Positions 10,021-19,075 of a stretch of 31,273 nt of DNA are shown here, in pieces. Numbering within the stretch: the stretch's first letter is position 1; every line of letters begins with the position of its first letter. Both the position numbers and the translations under genes were made by a program. The notes under the pieces were generated by a model, which saw only the letters and a program-made list of their open reading frames with translations, was not told where the DNA came from and did no database searches. Origin of the DNA: Phoronis australis. Its lineage: Eukaryota; Phoronida; Phoronidae. The stretch is from positions 757,624 through 788,896 of the forward strand of contig NMRA01000164.1 in the NCBI GenBank assembly GCA_002633005.1, in the 5' to 3' direction.

Positions 10021-10954
10021 GTGTAGACTCGATCCGATACGTGCTCTGTAATGAAACCTTGGACAAATGTAGTATTGAAGCAAACGCTCAAATTTTATAT
10101 AATGTTAAACTCGATAGTTGTTTTTTTTTTGTAAAATTGCATAGAAAATAAATTGTGCCACAGTAATAATTTACATGTTTGACACGTCTTCACGTGATGT
10201 GACCAACGTATGACCTGTGTGAAGACATATGAATACAGTGCCTTCAACAATTTGCTTCTCATTATAAATGAGCTTCCCAGGTTGTACACGTGCGTCTGTT
10301 GATGTTAAATTTGCTTTTAAGACTCGTTTTTATAGGTTAAATAGCATACAGTTGTACAAATATACTTTTATTACTATTTAGACAGATTTATAGCAACACT
10401 TTACATATCACTTTTGGCTATGGATATTCTCATGCTACGACCGGTAGGGTTCGCGTTAATCACGAGCGGGCAGAGCCTGATAATGGAAAGCAATACGAGT
10501 TCCTGAATCGAAAGTTGACAGACAGGAAACAAAAAACACCGACCTATCCGTTTGAGAGACCTCAACCCCCAAGGCAAATCTCTGTTCACGAATCAAGACT
10601 GACGGACGACCTGCATCTAACTTCGTCGTAGCCCCCATGCGGTTTAGTTTTTGAAAGTTTCCATTCATATGCAATGCCCTCGAAGATCTCTCCCGTTTAT
10701 TCACTGCAAGATGACATGTGGCACGATTTTCCATTGAGAACACTCTTTTGGTATTCAGTATCTCTAAAAGGCGAGTTTATTGATCTGGATTGTGTAATGA
10801 CGTGGTTACCTGGTTGTTGCACTTCGATTACTTGGTGTGCTCGTAGTTCATTGGAAAGCGCAATAACCCCTCCTGGGAAGTAATAGCATGACCCTTGAAT
10901 GCTCCCCTTTGAGTGGGTCGGCCTGCTGTTTCAGATTGCGGCCATTTCCTTGAA
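10021..10954. other. interval between LINE remnant and tandem array
   Basis: Mostly AT-rich sequence with no recognisable element. The exception is 10420-10750, which looks richer in G and C and carries the minus-strand open frame described separately. From about 10955 the sequence becomes alignable to the repeat units further right. Confidence 0.4.
10456..10743 (-). CDS. unrecognised 95-residue open frame
   Basis: An ATG-initiated frame of 95 residues on the minus strand begins MFSMENRATCHLAVNKRERS and ends near FHYQALPARD. It is basic, with no signal peptide, membrane segment or motif I recognise. The local composition is less AT-rich than the flanks and the frame is longer than most chance frames here, which is the only reason to list it. 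It could equally be part of an unrecognised repeat. A second, shorter minus-strand frame overlaps it in another phase. No splice or promoter signal was identified. Confidence 0.2.
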   Translation of the reverse strand: MFSMENRATCHLAVNKRERSSRALHMNGNFQKLNRMGATTKLDAGRPSVLIREQRFALGVEVSQTDRSVFFVSCLSTFDSGTRIAFHYQALPARD

Positions 10955-11211
10955 AGCGCGCACCGTGACGAGATGATGTCTTACCCGATACATGGAGGAC
11001 GATACAGGTGCGTAACTTCTGTCATTAATTACATTTATGTCTGGCTGATTGCTGTTACAGTTCTCTACATGTGGCAACTGTTTGATGTACAGGTAGTTGT
11101 AATACGTATATGTTTTAAGTGTTGGCTGTATTTTACAGTAGTTGTACTTTGGGTTATACTCATACATTAGTGTTCGGGTCGTGATGACGCACATTTATTC
11201 AAATGGATATT

Positions 11212-11342
11212 CACTGAGAAGACTATGGCTTTAAGAGAAGAACTGCTGTCCGTGTAAATACTCTGAATATACATTTGAATTTATGTATTTCTGTATGAGT
11301 AAGCAAAGCCTACGATGTACAATAAGTGATATTATTAGAATT

Positions 11343-11373
<31 letters not shown>

Positions 11374-11389
11374 TTATTAAATGGATATT
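11212..11389 (+). mobile_element. short retroposon with (ATT)n tail and 11-base target duplication
   Basis: About 167 bases of sequence absent from sister copies lie between two direct copies of aaatggatatt (11201-11211 and 11379-11389). Sister units have a single related site (ttaaatggataca near 24760, caaatgaattga near 29070). The insert ends in (ATT)n (11339-11378, one interruption). A simple-repeat 3' tail plus target duplication is the signature of a SINE or a heavily 5'-truncated LINE, transcribed left to right. No A/B box is seen in it, so a truncated LINE end is slightly favoured. Confidence 0.7.
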
Positions 11390-11514
11390 TCTATTCATCT
11401 ATCAAATGTATTATCATTAGCTTGCACTAGACGTTTGTTACTTGACTTGCTGAATTTATCGCTCTTTCTAACCGACTAACAATTGTACTAACATACTAAC
11501 TAGGGCCCTAACAT

Positions 11515-12178
11515 GCGTCCCGTTTTATGGATTCCGGATTCTATCTGTCCCGGGTTTTTGTGTCCCGGTGTTTTGCGTAATAGTCCAGACGCTAAGCGGA
11601 CGAGTGTGCAAGTTTTAACAACACTTGCCATTTAGGCCCACATGACAGTTGTCAGGTGCTTTTCGATCCTGATTTAGGGCATAAGTTCAACAAGTAATAA
11701 AGTAACGTGTTATTTTTATGCATTCTCCTTAGTTGCATTGGATTCTGGTCGTTGTCAGATAAAGCAATGCCCCCTGGAATTTTGGAATGCTAGCTCACTT
11801 ATTGAAAATGCGCCTTTAGTTTTCGAGATTTCGGCTAGGTCGCAAACGGCGAACTTTGGTATGTTTTCATTAAAATTTTCTTGGCTCATCGACCACTGAC
11901 AAATGACACATAGAACTCGGTGTGAAAGTAGCCATTGTTCCCCTGGAGAAATTGTCTGGCTTGCGTGTATTTGAATGAAGCATTCGGCTAATCCACTGAT
12001 TAACGTGCCAGTACACCGGCATTCAAATATATGCAGCTAGGACATTCTCTGCAGGGGGACAATCACAGCTACCACACCAGGACACAAAGAACTCCGTCCA
12101 ATGCAATGAAAACTGGTCATACAGAACCCGGGACATTTACATATGTAGAATCCCGATATGCATAAAACGGGAACACGT
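11515..12178. mobile_element. 664-base element with terminal inverted repeats
   Basis: The left end gcgtcccgttttatgg..ggattctat..tgtcccgggttt (11515-11556) pairs with the right end aacccggga..tagaatcc..cataaaacggga (12125-12171). The pairing covers about 45-50 bases with small gaps. A further paired motif lies inward: tttgtgtcccgg near 11557 and its near-complement ccaggacacaaa near 12078. The possible target duplication is acat (11511-11514 and 12179-12182), which is short and unproven. The element splits array copy 1: upstream sequence matches the ctaacatactaac block and downstream resumes at atggatcagaacaatgg. No transposase frame is present, so it is a non-autonomous DNA transposon. Confidence 0.65.
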
Positions 12179-12255
12179 ACATCAGGATGACCCCCAACAT
12201 ATGGATCAGAACAATGGCTCCCGTGGTTTTCGATAACTGCCTTGGTAGATTTTTC

Positions 12256-12840
12256 AATTAATTAAATTTAACTTGTTAAATGCATTTATCGTCATTATTT
12301 TGACACTTGTCTCTTTATTTTGATACCAGTCCTTAGAGTTTATTTTGCATTACTCATCTCTATTTATAGCCGCAAGGGCCTACTTTTGTATTCATACGTT
12401 TCTCTACGCGACTCCTGATTGGTCGCCCATATTTCCTTTGTTCTGTTCAACGTTGTCTCTCATTCAGCCACCTACCTCGTCGTCTACAAGACCTACGTTC
12501 GTTCTCTTCATTNNNNNNNNNNNNNNNNNNNNNNNNNCCCCCCCATCCCGGGTGTCGGTTCCACTTTCTCTTCCTCATATACATTTCCTGTTAGGTTTTG
12601 TCAAGTGTTGTGTTCATGTTCTGTACTTTTCCTTTAAGCCCTTCAGGCAGTTCTTTTGTTTTGTTCCCTCTTTCAGGGCTATTCATTGTACACGACGGTG
12701 GACGTTTTGTCCATGCCCATCTTGCAGAGTCTTAGTTAATTTTATCTATTGACGTCATAATAAATGACAATATTCGCAATCCTCCTCTTGTTTTACTCTG
12801 CAACATAGCTCGTGGCGTACCCCGGGCAAAATAGATTACG
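12256..12840. other. insertion of unknown type in copy 1, with assembly gap
   Basis: Array homology stops after ttttcaattaatt and resumes near ctcgaagtgtcaacttgaaaac, where sister copies run straight from attgatctccgag to tggcaaattgaaaac. The intervening ~585 bases are pyrimidine-rich on the plus strand and contain the gap. The short frames spanning the gap are translated through Ns and are not credible genes. No terminal repeats were found, and the gap prevents judging the original length. Confidence 0.5.
12513..12537. other. assembly gap (25 N)
   Basis: Twenty-five N residues in a row followed directly by a run of C. Both sides are C/T-rich. The true length of the missing sequence is unknown. 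Confidence 0.99.
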
Positions 12841-12990
12841 ATAAATCTCGAAGTGTCAACTTGAAAACAATAGTTGATTTGACGATTGTCTGTTAAGTTC
12901 ATTAACTGCACGTTTTTGTCTATTTGCACGCCATACCCATACATAAACGACAAGCTGCGACCCACGGATAACCAATACGGAAGAGGACCA

Positions 12991-13098
12991 TGCTGGATAT
13001 TAGCCTTTGGCTAAAGCATGTTTTACATTTATTGTATTTTTATCCTCTTTAAAAAAAGTTTATTATTATTATTGTTATTATTATTATCATTATTATTA
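12991..13098 (+). mobile_element. second short (ATT)n-tailed retroposon
   Basis: Between acggaagaggacca and aaaggtggaagacg, sister copies have only a few bases (compare ggaagaagaagc and ggatgacgaagg). Here about 108 bases intervene. They begin with a strong hairpin (catgct..tagcc-ttt-ggcta.agcatg, 12989-13020), pass through tttttatcctctttaaaaaaag, and end in a mixed (ATT)n run (13060-13098). The target duplication is not clear. It differs in sequence from the 11212-11389 insert, so it represents another family or another part of one. Confidence 0.55.
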
Positions 13099-14094
13099 AA
13101 GGTGGAAGACGAAAATTATGAAGATACTCTAACAGGGGGTTTATGTAATCTAACGTTGCTTGCGTGTCATACTGTATTTATATAAATAGGGTACAGCTCG
13201 ATACTCCAAAGGTTCACAAGTTCGAACTCTCATAATACCACAAATGAATAAAAAGGCATCATAAAGCCGAAGGTTCGCAAATCCGACAGAAAGAAAAACT
13301 AGTTAGTTCGAAACTAGTCCGAAGGTCTATGATGCCAGAAACCAGCGATTCAAAGTCAACGACAGCCAAGCAGCAAAATTTTGGCGGCGATAAACCATAC
13401 TTCGAACATGTAAATAACTACAGCAACTCGGTGAATCGCCCAACTTCATGTTTGGATCCCGTTTTGAGAGGCACAGGCTCTTCGAAAAACTAGTTTCAAG
13501 CAGCCGTGTGCAAATAAATCCCTGAACGTTTTGCTCAAAATCACTGTTCGGAACATAGTGTCATGAAAGTTCAAATTTATAACGGCGGGTTTTCGTAATT
13601 GTATGGATAAGTCTTCAGATTTATGGATTTTTAGACTTGCAAACCTTGCGACCTATGAATACCTTAATTTCATATAAACTCTGTACACATTCTTTCTCAC
13701 TTGAAGTTTTCAATTCAGGTCATATAAGGCTGATCACTTCTTATTGTGCAATTTTTAGCGACTTGGCAAGTCGTCGAACTAGTGGACGTTGGCTGACTAG
13801 TGTACCATTTACCCACGGCACCTGACGTCGAGAGCAGTTACAGTGTACCAAAAGTGCAGAAGGACCACTAACACGAATGACACCAGGGCCAAAGATATGG
13901 TGTCGTTCACTTGTAAATCAGAATCCTGGCAGTTACCGGTTTTGACTACATGTGTGTACTCATTTGAGCCATCAAAACTTGATCAATCACTTGTTTTATT
14001 TGAAAAAGCGAAGTGAAAAATTTGCTTCAGGAATACGTCTTTGTTCAAGTACACGGTTTCACAACTGGTTTCAATGCAGTCTCTCAAAAATGGC

Positions 14095-15075
14095 GTTGGT
14101 AATTGTATAACTGGGAGATCTTGTCAATATAAAATACACTATAGGCTCTCAGTTCGAGTCGCCTGTATTATATTCCTTCTCGGAAGTGAACTACATTTAG
14201 TCTTAATTGCTGTATTTTATTTGAGTGACTTTGTCATTTGTTAAATAGCTGGGCTTTGTTTATCATTAAAAGGATACCAAACTCGGTTTTGGCCTACTTA
14301 CACATACTAAAAACGACTTTCCCCATCCAGTTCTTTGAAACAAAATAATGCTTTGTAACTTATCGCCAACCCTCAGAAGTCTGGAGGAAATTTTGAAAAC
14401 TTAACAAATTCTGCTAAACGGGCAAGCGTGACCTACGCTTTTAGCAAGTTACACAGCACCTTTGGAAAAGACCACCCGTCAAGGACCACAACGTGCAACT
14501 TATGAGATAGGAAGTATAAGTTTTTTCAGTTGGTTCCTGCTTCTATTTTGGAAGATTGACACTAAAGATGCAAAGCAGGTGACAGAAAGTGGATTGGTTG
14601 ACATCATCAATATAAGGTTTATCATCCTTACGGGACCATACAGGACCACGACGTCACGACGGGTTACAGTGCATCAAAAAGTTCCTGCAGTACCATTAAT
14701 ACGACTGACAACAGAGTTGAAAAGTGCATACCGTTCAACTTTCATGAGAAAAAAAGCATTTAAAATGTTTTCCACTTCAGTTACAAGTTTGTTATGGCAT
14801 CTTTTTACTTTCCTAACCAAATTTCTTTCAATGTATACTTCACAATATGAAATACACTCACCTCAGTTCATGTATGTTAAATTCGTCCTCGAAGGTTGAT
14901 TGGACTTTATTGCCAAGTATGCGATTTTATCTAATTTTTTACAAAATTAAATATTTTAACTCCTTAAATGTTTATATTATTGGAAACTAGAAACCCAAGT
15001 AAAATTTGAAATTTCGGTCTTTAGTTGTCTGATATTCATAATGATTGCCTAACAAAAATATTTCCCTTAAGTAAA
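14095..15075. other. rearranged or inserted segment between copies 1 and 2
   Basis: In other copies the tttcaaaaactgcaaaatttag stretch follows directly after the ctggtttcagg block. Here about 980 bases separate them. Part of it (about 14655-14720: ttacagtgcatcaaaaagttcctgcagtaccattaata) looks like an extra, diverged copy of the block found at 13835-13890, so some of this is internal duplication. The 145-residue plus-strand frame at 14462-14899 lies across it. It has no motif I recognise and overlaps repeat-derived DNA, so I do not call it a gene. Confidence 0.4.
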
Positions 15076-16537
15076 ATTTAGCGAAAAGAAAAGAAAAGCA
15101 CAGTAATAGCAAAACAACGGTATCGATAACAAGTTCGAATTTCATTTGATAAAAATGTTCCAAGACGTAATCTCAAAAAACTATTAATGTTCTAAAATAT
15201 CATGATTTAATTTTGAATTCATTTTGTAAACGGTGTTTAAGTCCTTCGATTTGGAAGTTTTACATAAATCTGGACAGCTAATTCTGAGATATAAAACTTC
15301 AAAGTTGGGGAAATGCACACGATGATTTTGAAGCTTCAAAATTAGAGAAATGTTGACGTTTTTTCTATGGTCATACAGGACCTCGCCACAACTGGCAGTG
15401 CACCCGGCCAAGATGTCGCTGAACCACCAACACAAAATGACACCAGAGTCGGAAAGGTAAAAAATCCCAGGAGTTGCCTCTTACGTGAGGGCGTGCACCA
15501 TGAGATCCTGTCTTACCCGATACATGAAGGGCGATAGAGGTGTGTAACTTAAATTCGTTATTGATAAATTTTTGTCTGGCTGACACTTACAGTTACAGTT
15601 ACCCACTTTTGACAAATGTATGGGGTCCAGATAATTGGGTTGTACTCAAGTATTAGTGTTTGGGTTGCGATGACGCACATGTACTTCGAATAGATAAAGC
15701 TCTCCATCCATCATATCTGTTACCATTTGCTTGCACTAAGCGTTTGTTACTTGTCTTGCTGGTACCTTCGCGTTGACGCTAACACTCTTTTTAATCCCGA
15801 CTAACAATTGCACCAACATACTAACATCAATCCTAACATATCAAGAAATGCAGCAAAGGTCACAAAATGCATGCTGAGTGGTGTTATTTGAATTCCTCTC
15901 CAAATGTCAAGATCAAATGGAGCTGAACAGTGGTTCCCGTGATCTAATACTACCGTGGCAGGGATAAGGATTTTTGAATTAGTTTCCGAATGGCAAATTG
16001 AAAACAATAGTTGATTTATCGATTGTTTTTAAATTTTATTAACGAACGTTTTCGTTTATTTACTTACCATGCCCCCGCCACGACGATACGATCCGACTCG
16101 CGGATAACCAAGGCGGAAGAAGAAGCACAAAAGACTGAAAATTAACAACCGAAAACTAAAATTAAGAAGGAAATTTAAAGTAGCGTGCAAGTCACAGTGC
16201 ATTAGTATAAATAAGACGGAGCTCGATACTCCGAAGGTTCGCAAGCCTGAAGGCAAGTTATGTAACATTGAATGATTTTTTTAAGTACCCTTTCAGGCAA
16301 ATAAAAACGTTTCTAAAAACAGCCCTATCAAACTGATAGTAAAACAGCTAATATTCTTTCAGACTTGTGTTGATCTTCGGATTTATTTATTTGTCGACTT
16401 GTAAACTTTCGAAGCCATGAATACAGTAATTTCATACCTTCCGCCCACAATTTTTCTCACTTGTAGTTTTCAATTCAGATCATATGGGTTCATTGTTTCG
16501 AGGGGATTAACTTCTTTCGAACCTGATTATAGTTTTT
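15075..16537 (+). repeat. array copy 2, first part
   Basis: A comparatively complete run of landmarks. agcacagtaatagcaaaacaacgg is near 15100 and acccgatacatgaaggg near 15515. gcgatgacgcacatgtac is near 15665 and cgtttgttacttgtcttgct at 15741-15760. The TATAAATAAG box with ctcgatactccgaagg is at 16206-16240. It continues to cgaggggattaacttc and stops at tatagtttttat, where the 140-base repeat array begins. The 5' half of the gaaactagtccgaagg block is missing. The copy resumes at about 18205. Confidence 0.75.
16206..16240 (+). promoter_or_regulatory. conserved TATA-like box of the array unit (copy 2)
   Basis: tataaataag followed by acggagctcgatactccgaagg. The same arrangement is seen at 13191 (tataaatagg), 23303 (tatgaatagg), 25131 (tataaatagg) and 29476 (tatataag), each followed within about 20 bases by a gctcgatactc-like string. 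Five related copies in otherwise diverging units suggest either a former promoter of the unit or simply slower local drift. No transcript is known from the sequence alone. Confidence 0.35.
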
Positions 16538-18200
16538 ATGCACAAACGTATTTATAGGTGGACTCATTATGCCGTCATCTCCGTCCATCCGTTCGGAGTC
16601 CGGCGTCCGCTTCAAAACGTCTGGACGTATGTTCAGGAAGTTTTGCACATGTGTTTCTTCCGTGGATGGGACGGCATGAGCGAACTTTCAGGCGGATCTC
16701 ACTATTGGTGTGACCCCTAGTGGCAATTTTAATTTTTTACGTTTACCTCTGTAACTTCAAAAGTCCTGAACGGATTTTCATAAAAATTGGTACATAGGCA
16801 CCTATCAGTGAGATGATGCTAACCTTCCGTTTTCAGATGAATTCGACGTAGTTTACGCCATCTAATGGCCATTTTTTGGTGTCTTCGAGTTTGTTTTTTG
16901 CGTCCATTCCTCTATCAACCAAACCGCTCAAAGGATGATTGTGAAAATTGGCATGTATGACGATGATTTTCCGACCACTTCGACTACTATGGCGCCTCCT
17001 AGTGGCAGTTTTTTGAGCCTATGGCTGCATGTCCTAAACCGTTCGCACGATCTTTAATAAATTTAGTAAGTGTATATATGTGATGTTGACGACGGAAGAC
17101 AACAACTTTCGGACAGATCTGACTACTGGTGTGCCACCTACTGGCAATTTTATTTTTTTACGTTTACCTCTGTGTGTTCAAACGTCCTCGACGTATTTTC
17201 ATAAAATTTGGCATCTGTTAGTTAAGTGACGCTATCTCTCCGTTTTCAGACGGATTCGACCTAATTTGCGCCATCTAGTGGCCATTTTTACTGTTTTCGA
17301 GTCTGTTTTTGGCGTCCTGTCATCTATCAACGAAAACGCTTTCAGGATAATTGTGAAAATTGGCATGTATGTTTTTACTAAAAAGTGGACGGCTGACGAT
17401 GATTTTTCGACGACTTTGACTACTGTGGCGCCTCCTAGTGGCACTTTTGTTTTTTTACGCTCATGACTGTATCTCCTAAACCGTTTGCAGGATCTTTACT
17501 TAATTTAGCGAGTGTATTTATATGATGTTGACAACGGACGACGACGACTTTCGGACGGATGTGACTACTGGTGTTCGCCCTAGAGGCAGCTTTAGTTTTT
17601 TACGTTTACCAGTCTGTACCTTCAAAGGTCCTCAACAGATTTTCATAAAGTTGTGAATGTAGGCATCTATGTTTTTGGATGGAAATGAGGTATTTTGCGC
17701 GACCTAGTGGCCATTTTTGCTGTTTTCAACTCTTGTTTTTGGCGTCCACCCCTCTATCAACGAAATCATTCTAGGGATAGTTTTGAAAATTGGCGTATAT
17801 GTTTTCAGTGCGAAGAGGACGTTTGGTGATGGCAACTGACTAGTGTGGCGCCTTCTAGTGGTACTTATGTTTTGTTTTGCTCCCATAGCTATATCTCCTA
17901 AACCCACTGCAGGATCTTTATTAAATTTAGTGTATTTATAGGAAGATAACAACAGACGAAGACTTTCAGGCGGATCTAACGAACGCTGTGCCCACAAGTG
18001 GCAATTTCATGTTATACTGTTTCCTTTGTTTCTCTGAAGTTCCTCGACAGATTTTATGAAATATGGCATGTTCCCGTTTTGGGATGGATTGTACGTTTTT
18101 GCGCCATCTAGTGCCCATTTTTATGATACAAATAAATAACCCTAAAAGCACACCATTTGCGATCCATTCGTTGGCGCATTTCAACGCTCCGCGTTGCTCT
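16538..18200. repeat. array of ~140-base monomers in a trimeric ~430-base higher-order repeat
   Basis: A CTAGTGGC-like landmark recurs at 16718, 16863, 17000, 17140, 17276, 17436, 17581, 17705, 17856, 17996 and 18109, spacing 113-160. Each monomer continues with a T-rich stretch, then a cctaaaccg or tcctcaac block, then ggattttcataaaattggcatgta. Every third monomer is most alike. The type with caattttaattttttacg is at 16718, 17140, 17581 and 17996. The gccatcta.tggccattttt type is at 16863, 17276, 17705 and 18109. The ggcgcctcctagtggca type is at 17000, 17436 and 17856. The array replaces or interrupts copy 2 of the 1.8 kb array. Short open frames within it are products of the repeat. No terminal repeats of a carrier element were identified. 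Confidence 0.85.
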
Positions 18201-18204
18201 TGTT

Positions 18205-19075
18205 TAGGGACTTGTTCTTTCGTCAAACTACTAGGTGACCAGTATACCATTAACATGGGAGATTTTACAAAAATCTGAACTGCTATTTTTAAGACATCAA
18301 ACTGTAAAATTAGAGAAATGTGGACACTTTCTAGGGCCACGCAGCATCCGAAGTAGCAGGACGCTGTCATTGCCACCACTGGCAGCGAACAAAAATGTCA
18401 CTGAACCGTCACCATGTAATGACACCAGAATAGGAAAAGTAAAAAATCCAGGAAATTGCCTCTTCCGTGAGGGCGTACGTCATGAGATGCTGTCTTACCC
18501 GATACACAAGGTACGACTGAGGGGCGTTACTTTCGTTATTGATAACATTTTGGACTGGCTGTCACGTGCAGTTACAGTTCTCCACCTGTTACAACACTGT
18601 GCTGTCCAGGTCGTTGAAATACATTCCTAGTGCTAGCTGTATTTTAGTTGTACTTACTCTGGGTTCTCCTCATATATCAATGCTTTGGCCGTGATGACGC
18701 TCATTTATTCCAATAGATAGACTGTAGATCTGTCATTCTATCAATTGTAGTTTCATTCGCTTGGACTAGACGTTTGTTACTTTTCTTGCTTGTGCATTAA
18801 CGTTGATGCAGACACACATTCAAATCCCGCCAACAATTCCAATTAAATACTAATACCAGTCCTAACAAACTTAAAAACATCACCAATTAATCCAACTGAC
18901 GTTCGAAGTCGCAAAATGTATGCTGAATGTCATTATTTGAATTCCTCTACAGATGCCACAACGGGATGGAGCTAGGCTGTGGTTCAGCCTGAATGTTCGC
19001 AAATTCGACAAAAAAGCTTATTAGTGCGAAAATAATTCGACGATCTGAGAGACGAGAAGTTAGTGACTGACTCTC
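18205..19075 (+). repeat. array copy 2 end and copy 3, truncated
   Basis: Homology resumes at ggacttgttctttcgtcaaac and agtataccattaacatggg. It jumps straight to aatctgaactgctatttt, so the cctggtttcagg and gtaaaacarcggt blocks are deleted. It runs through cttacccgatacac (18494), cgtgatgacgctcat (18690) and cgtttgttacttttcttgct (18771), then a shortened next block. It ends with gaatgttcgcaaattcgac and gagacgagaagttagtgactg at about 19070. The TATA-like box is lost. Confidence 0.65.

Larger units (their letters stand above)
10955..14095 (+). repeat. array copy 1, interrupted by at least four insertions
   Basis: Starts at the gcgcaccgtgacgagatgatg / ttacccgatacatgg block, with no recognisable 5' third of the unit. 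Unit sequence lies at about 10955-11211, 11390-11514, 12183-12255, 12841-12990 and 13099-14095. The gaps are an (ATT)n retroposon, a terminal-inverted-repeat element, an insertion with the assembly gap, and a second (ATT)n retroposon. The TATA-like box is at 13191-13200 and the gaaactagtccgaaggtctat landmark near 13310. The copy loses homology at about 14095, after the cacaactggtttcaatgcag stretch. Confidence 0.7.

Noticed and set aside
11339-11378. (ATT)n as an independent microsatellite
   Set aside because: The flanking 11-base direct repeats and absence from sister units show it is the 3' tail of a retroposon.
12345-12752. 135-residue frame across the assembly gap
   Set aside because: Translated through 25 N residues of unknown true length; the flanks are pyrimidine-rich and show no coding motif.
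14462-14899. 145-residue plus-strand open frame
   Set aside because: It crosses rearranged array sequence, part of which aligns with another block of the 1.8 kb unit. It has no recognisable motif and no counterpart frame in other copies.
17704-18379. 97- and 137-residue minus-strand frames over the 140-base repeat array
   Set aside because: They follow repeat monomers and cross the junction into the 1.8 kb unit, so they are products of repeat structure and not genes.
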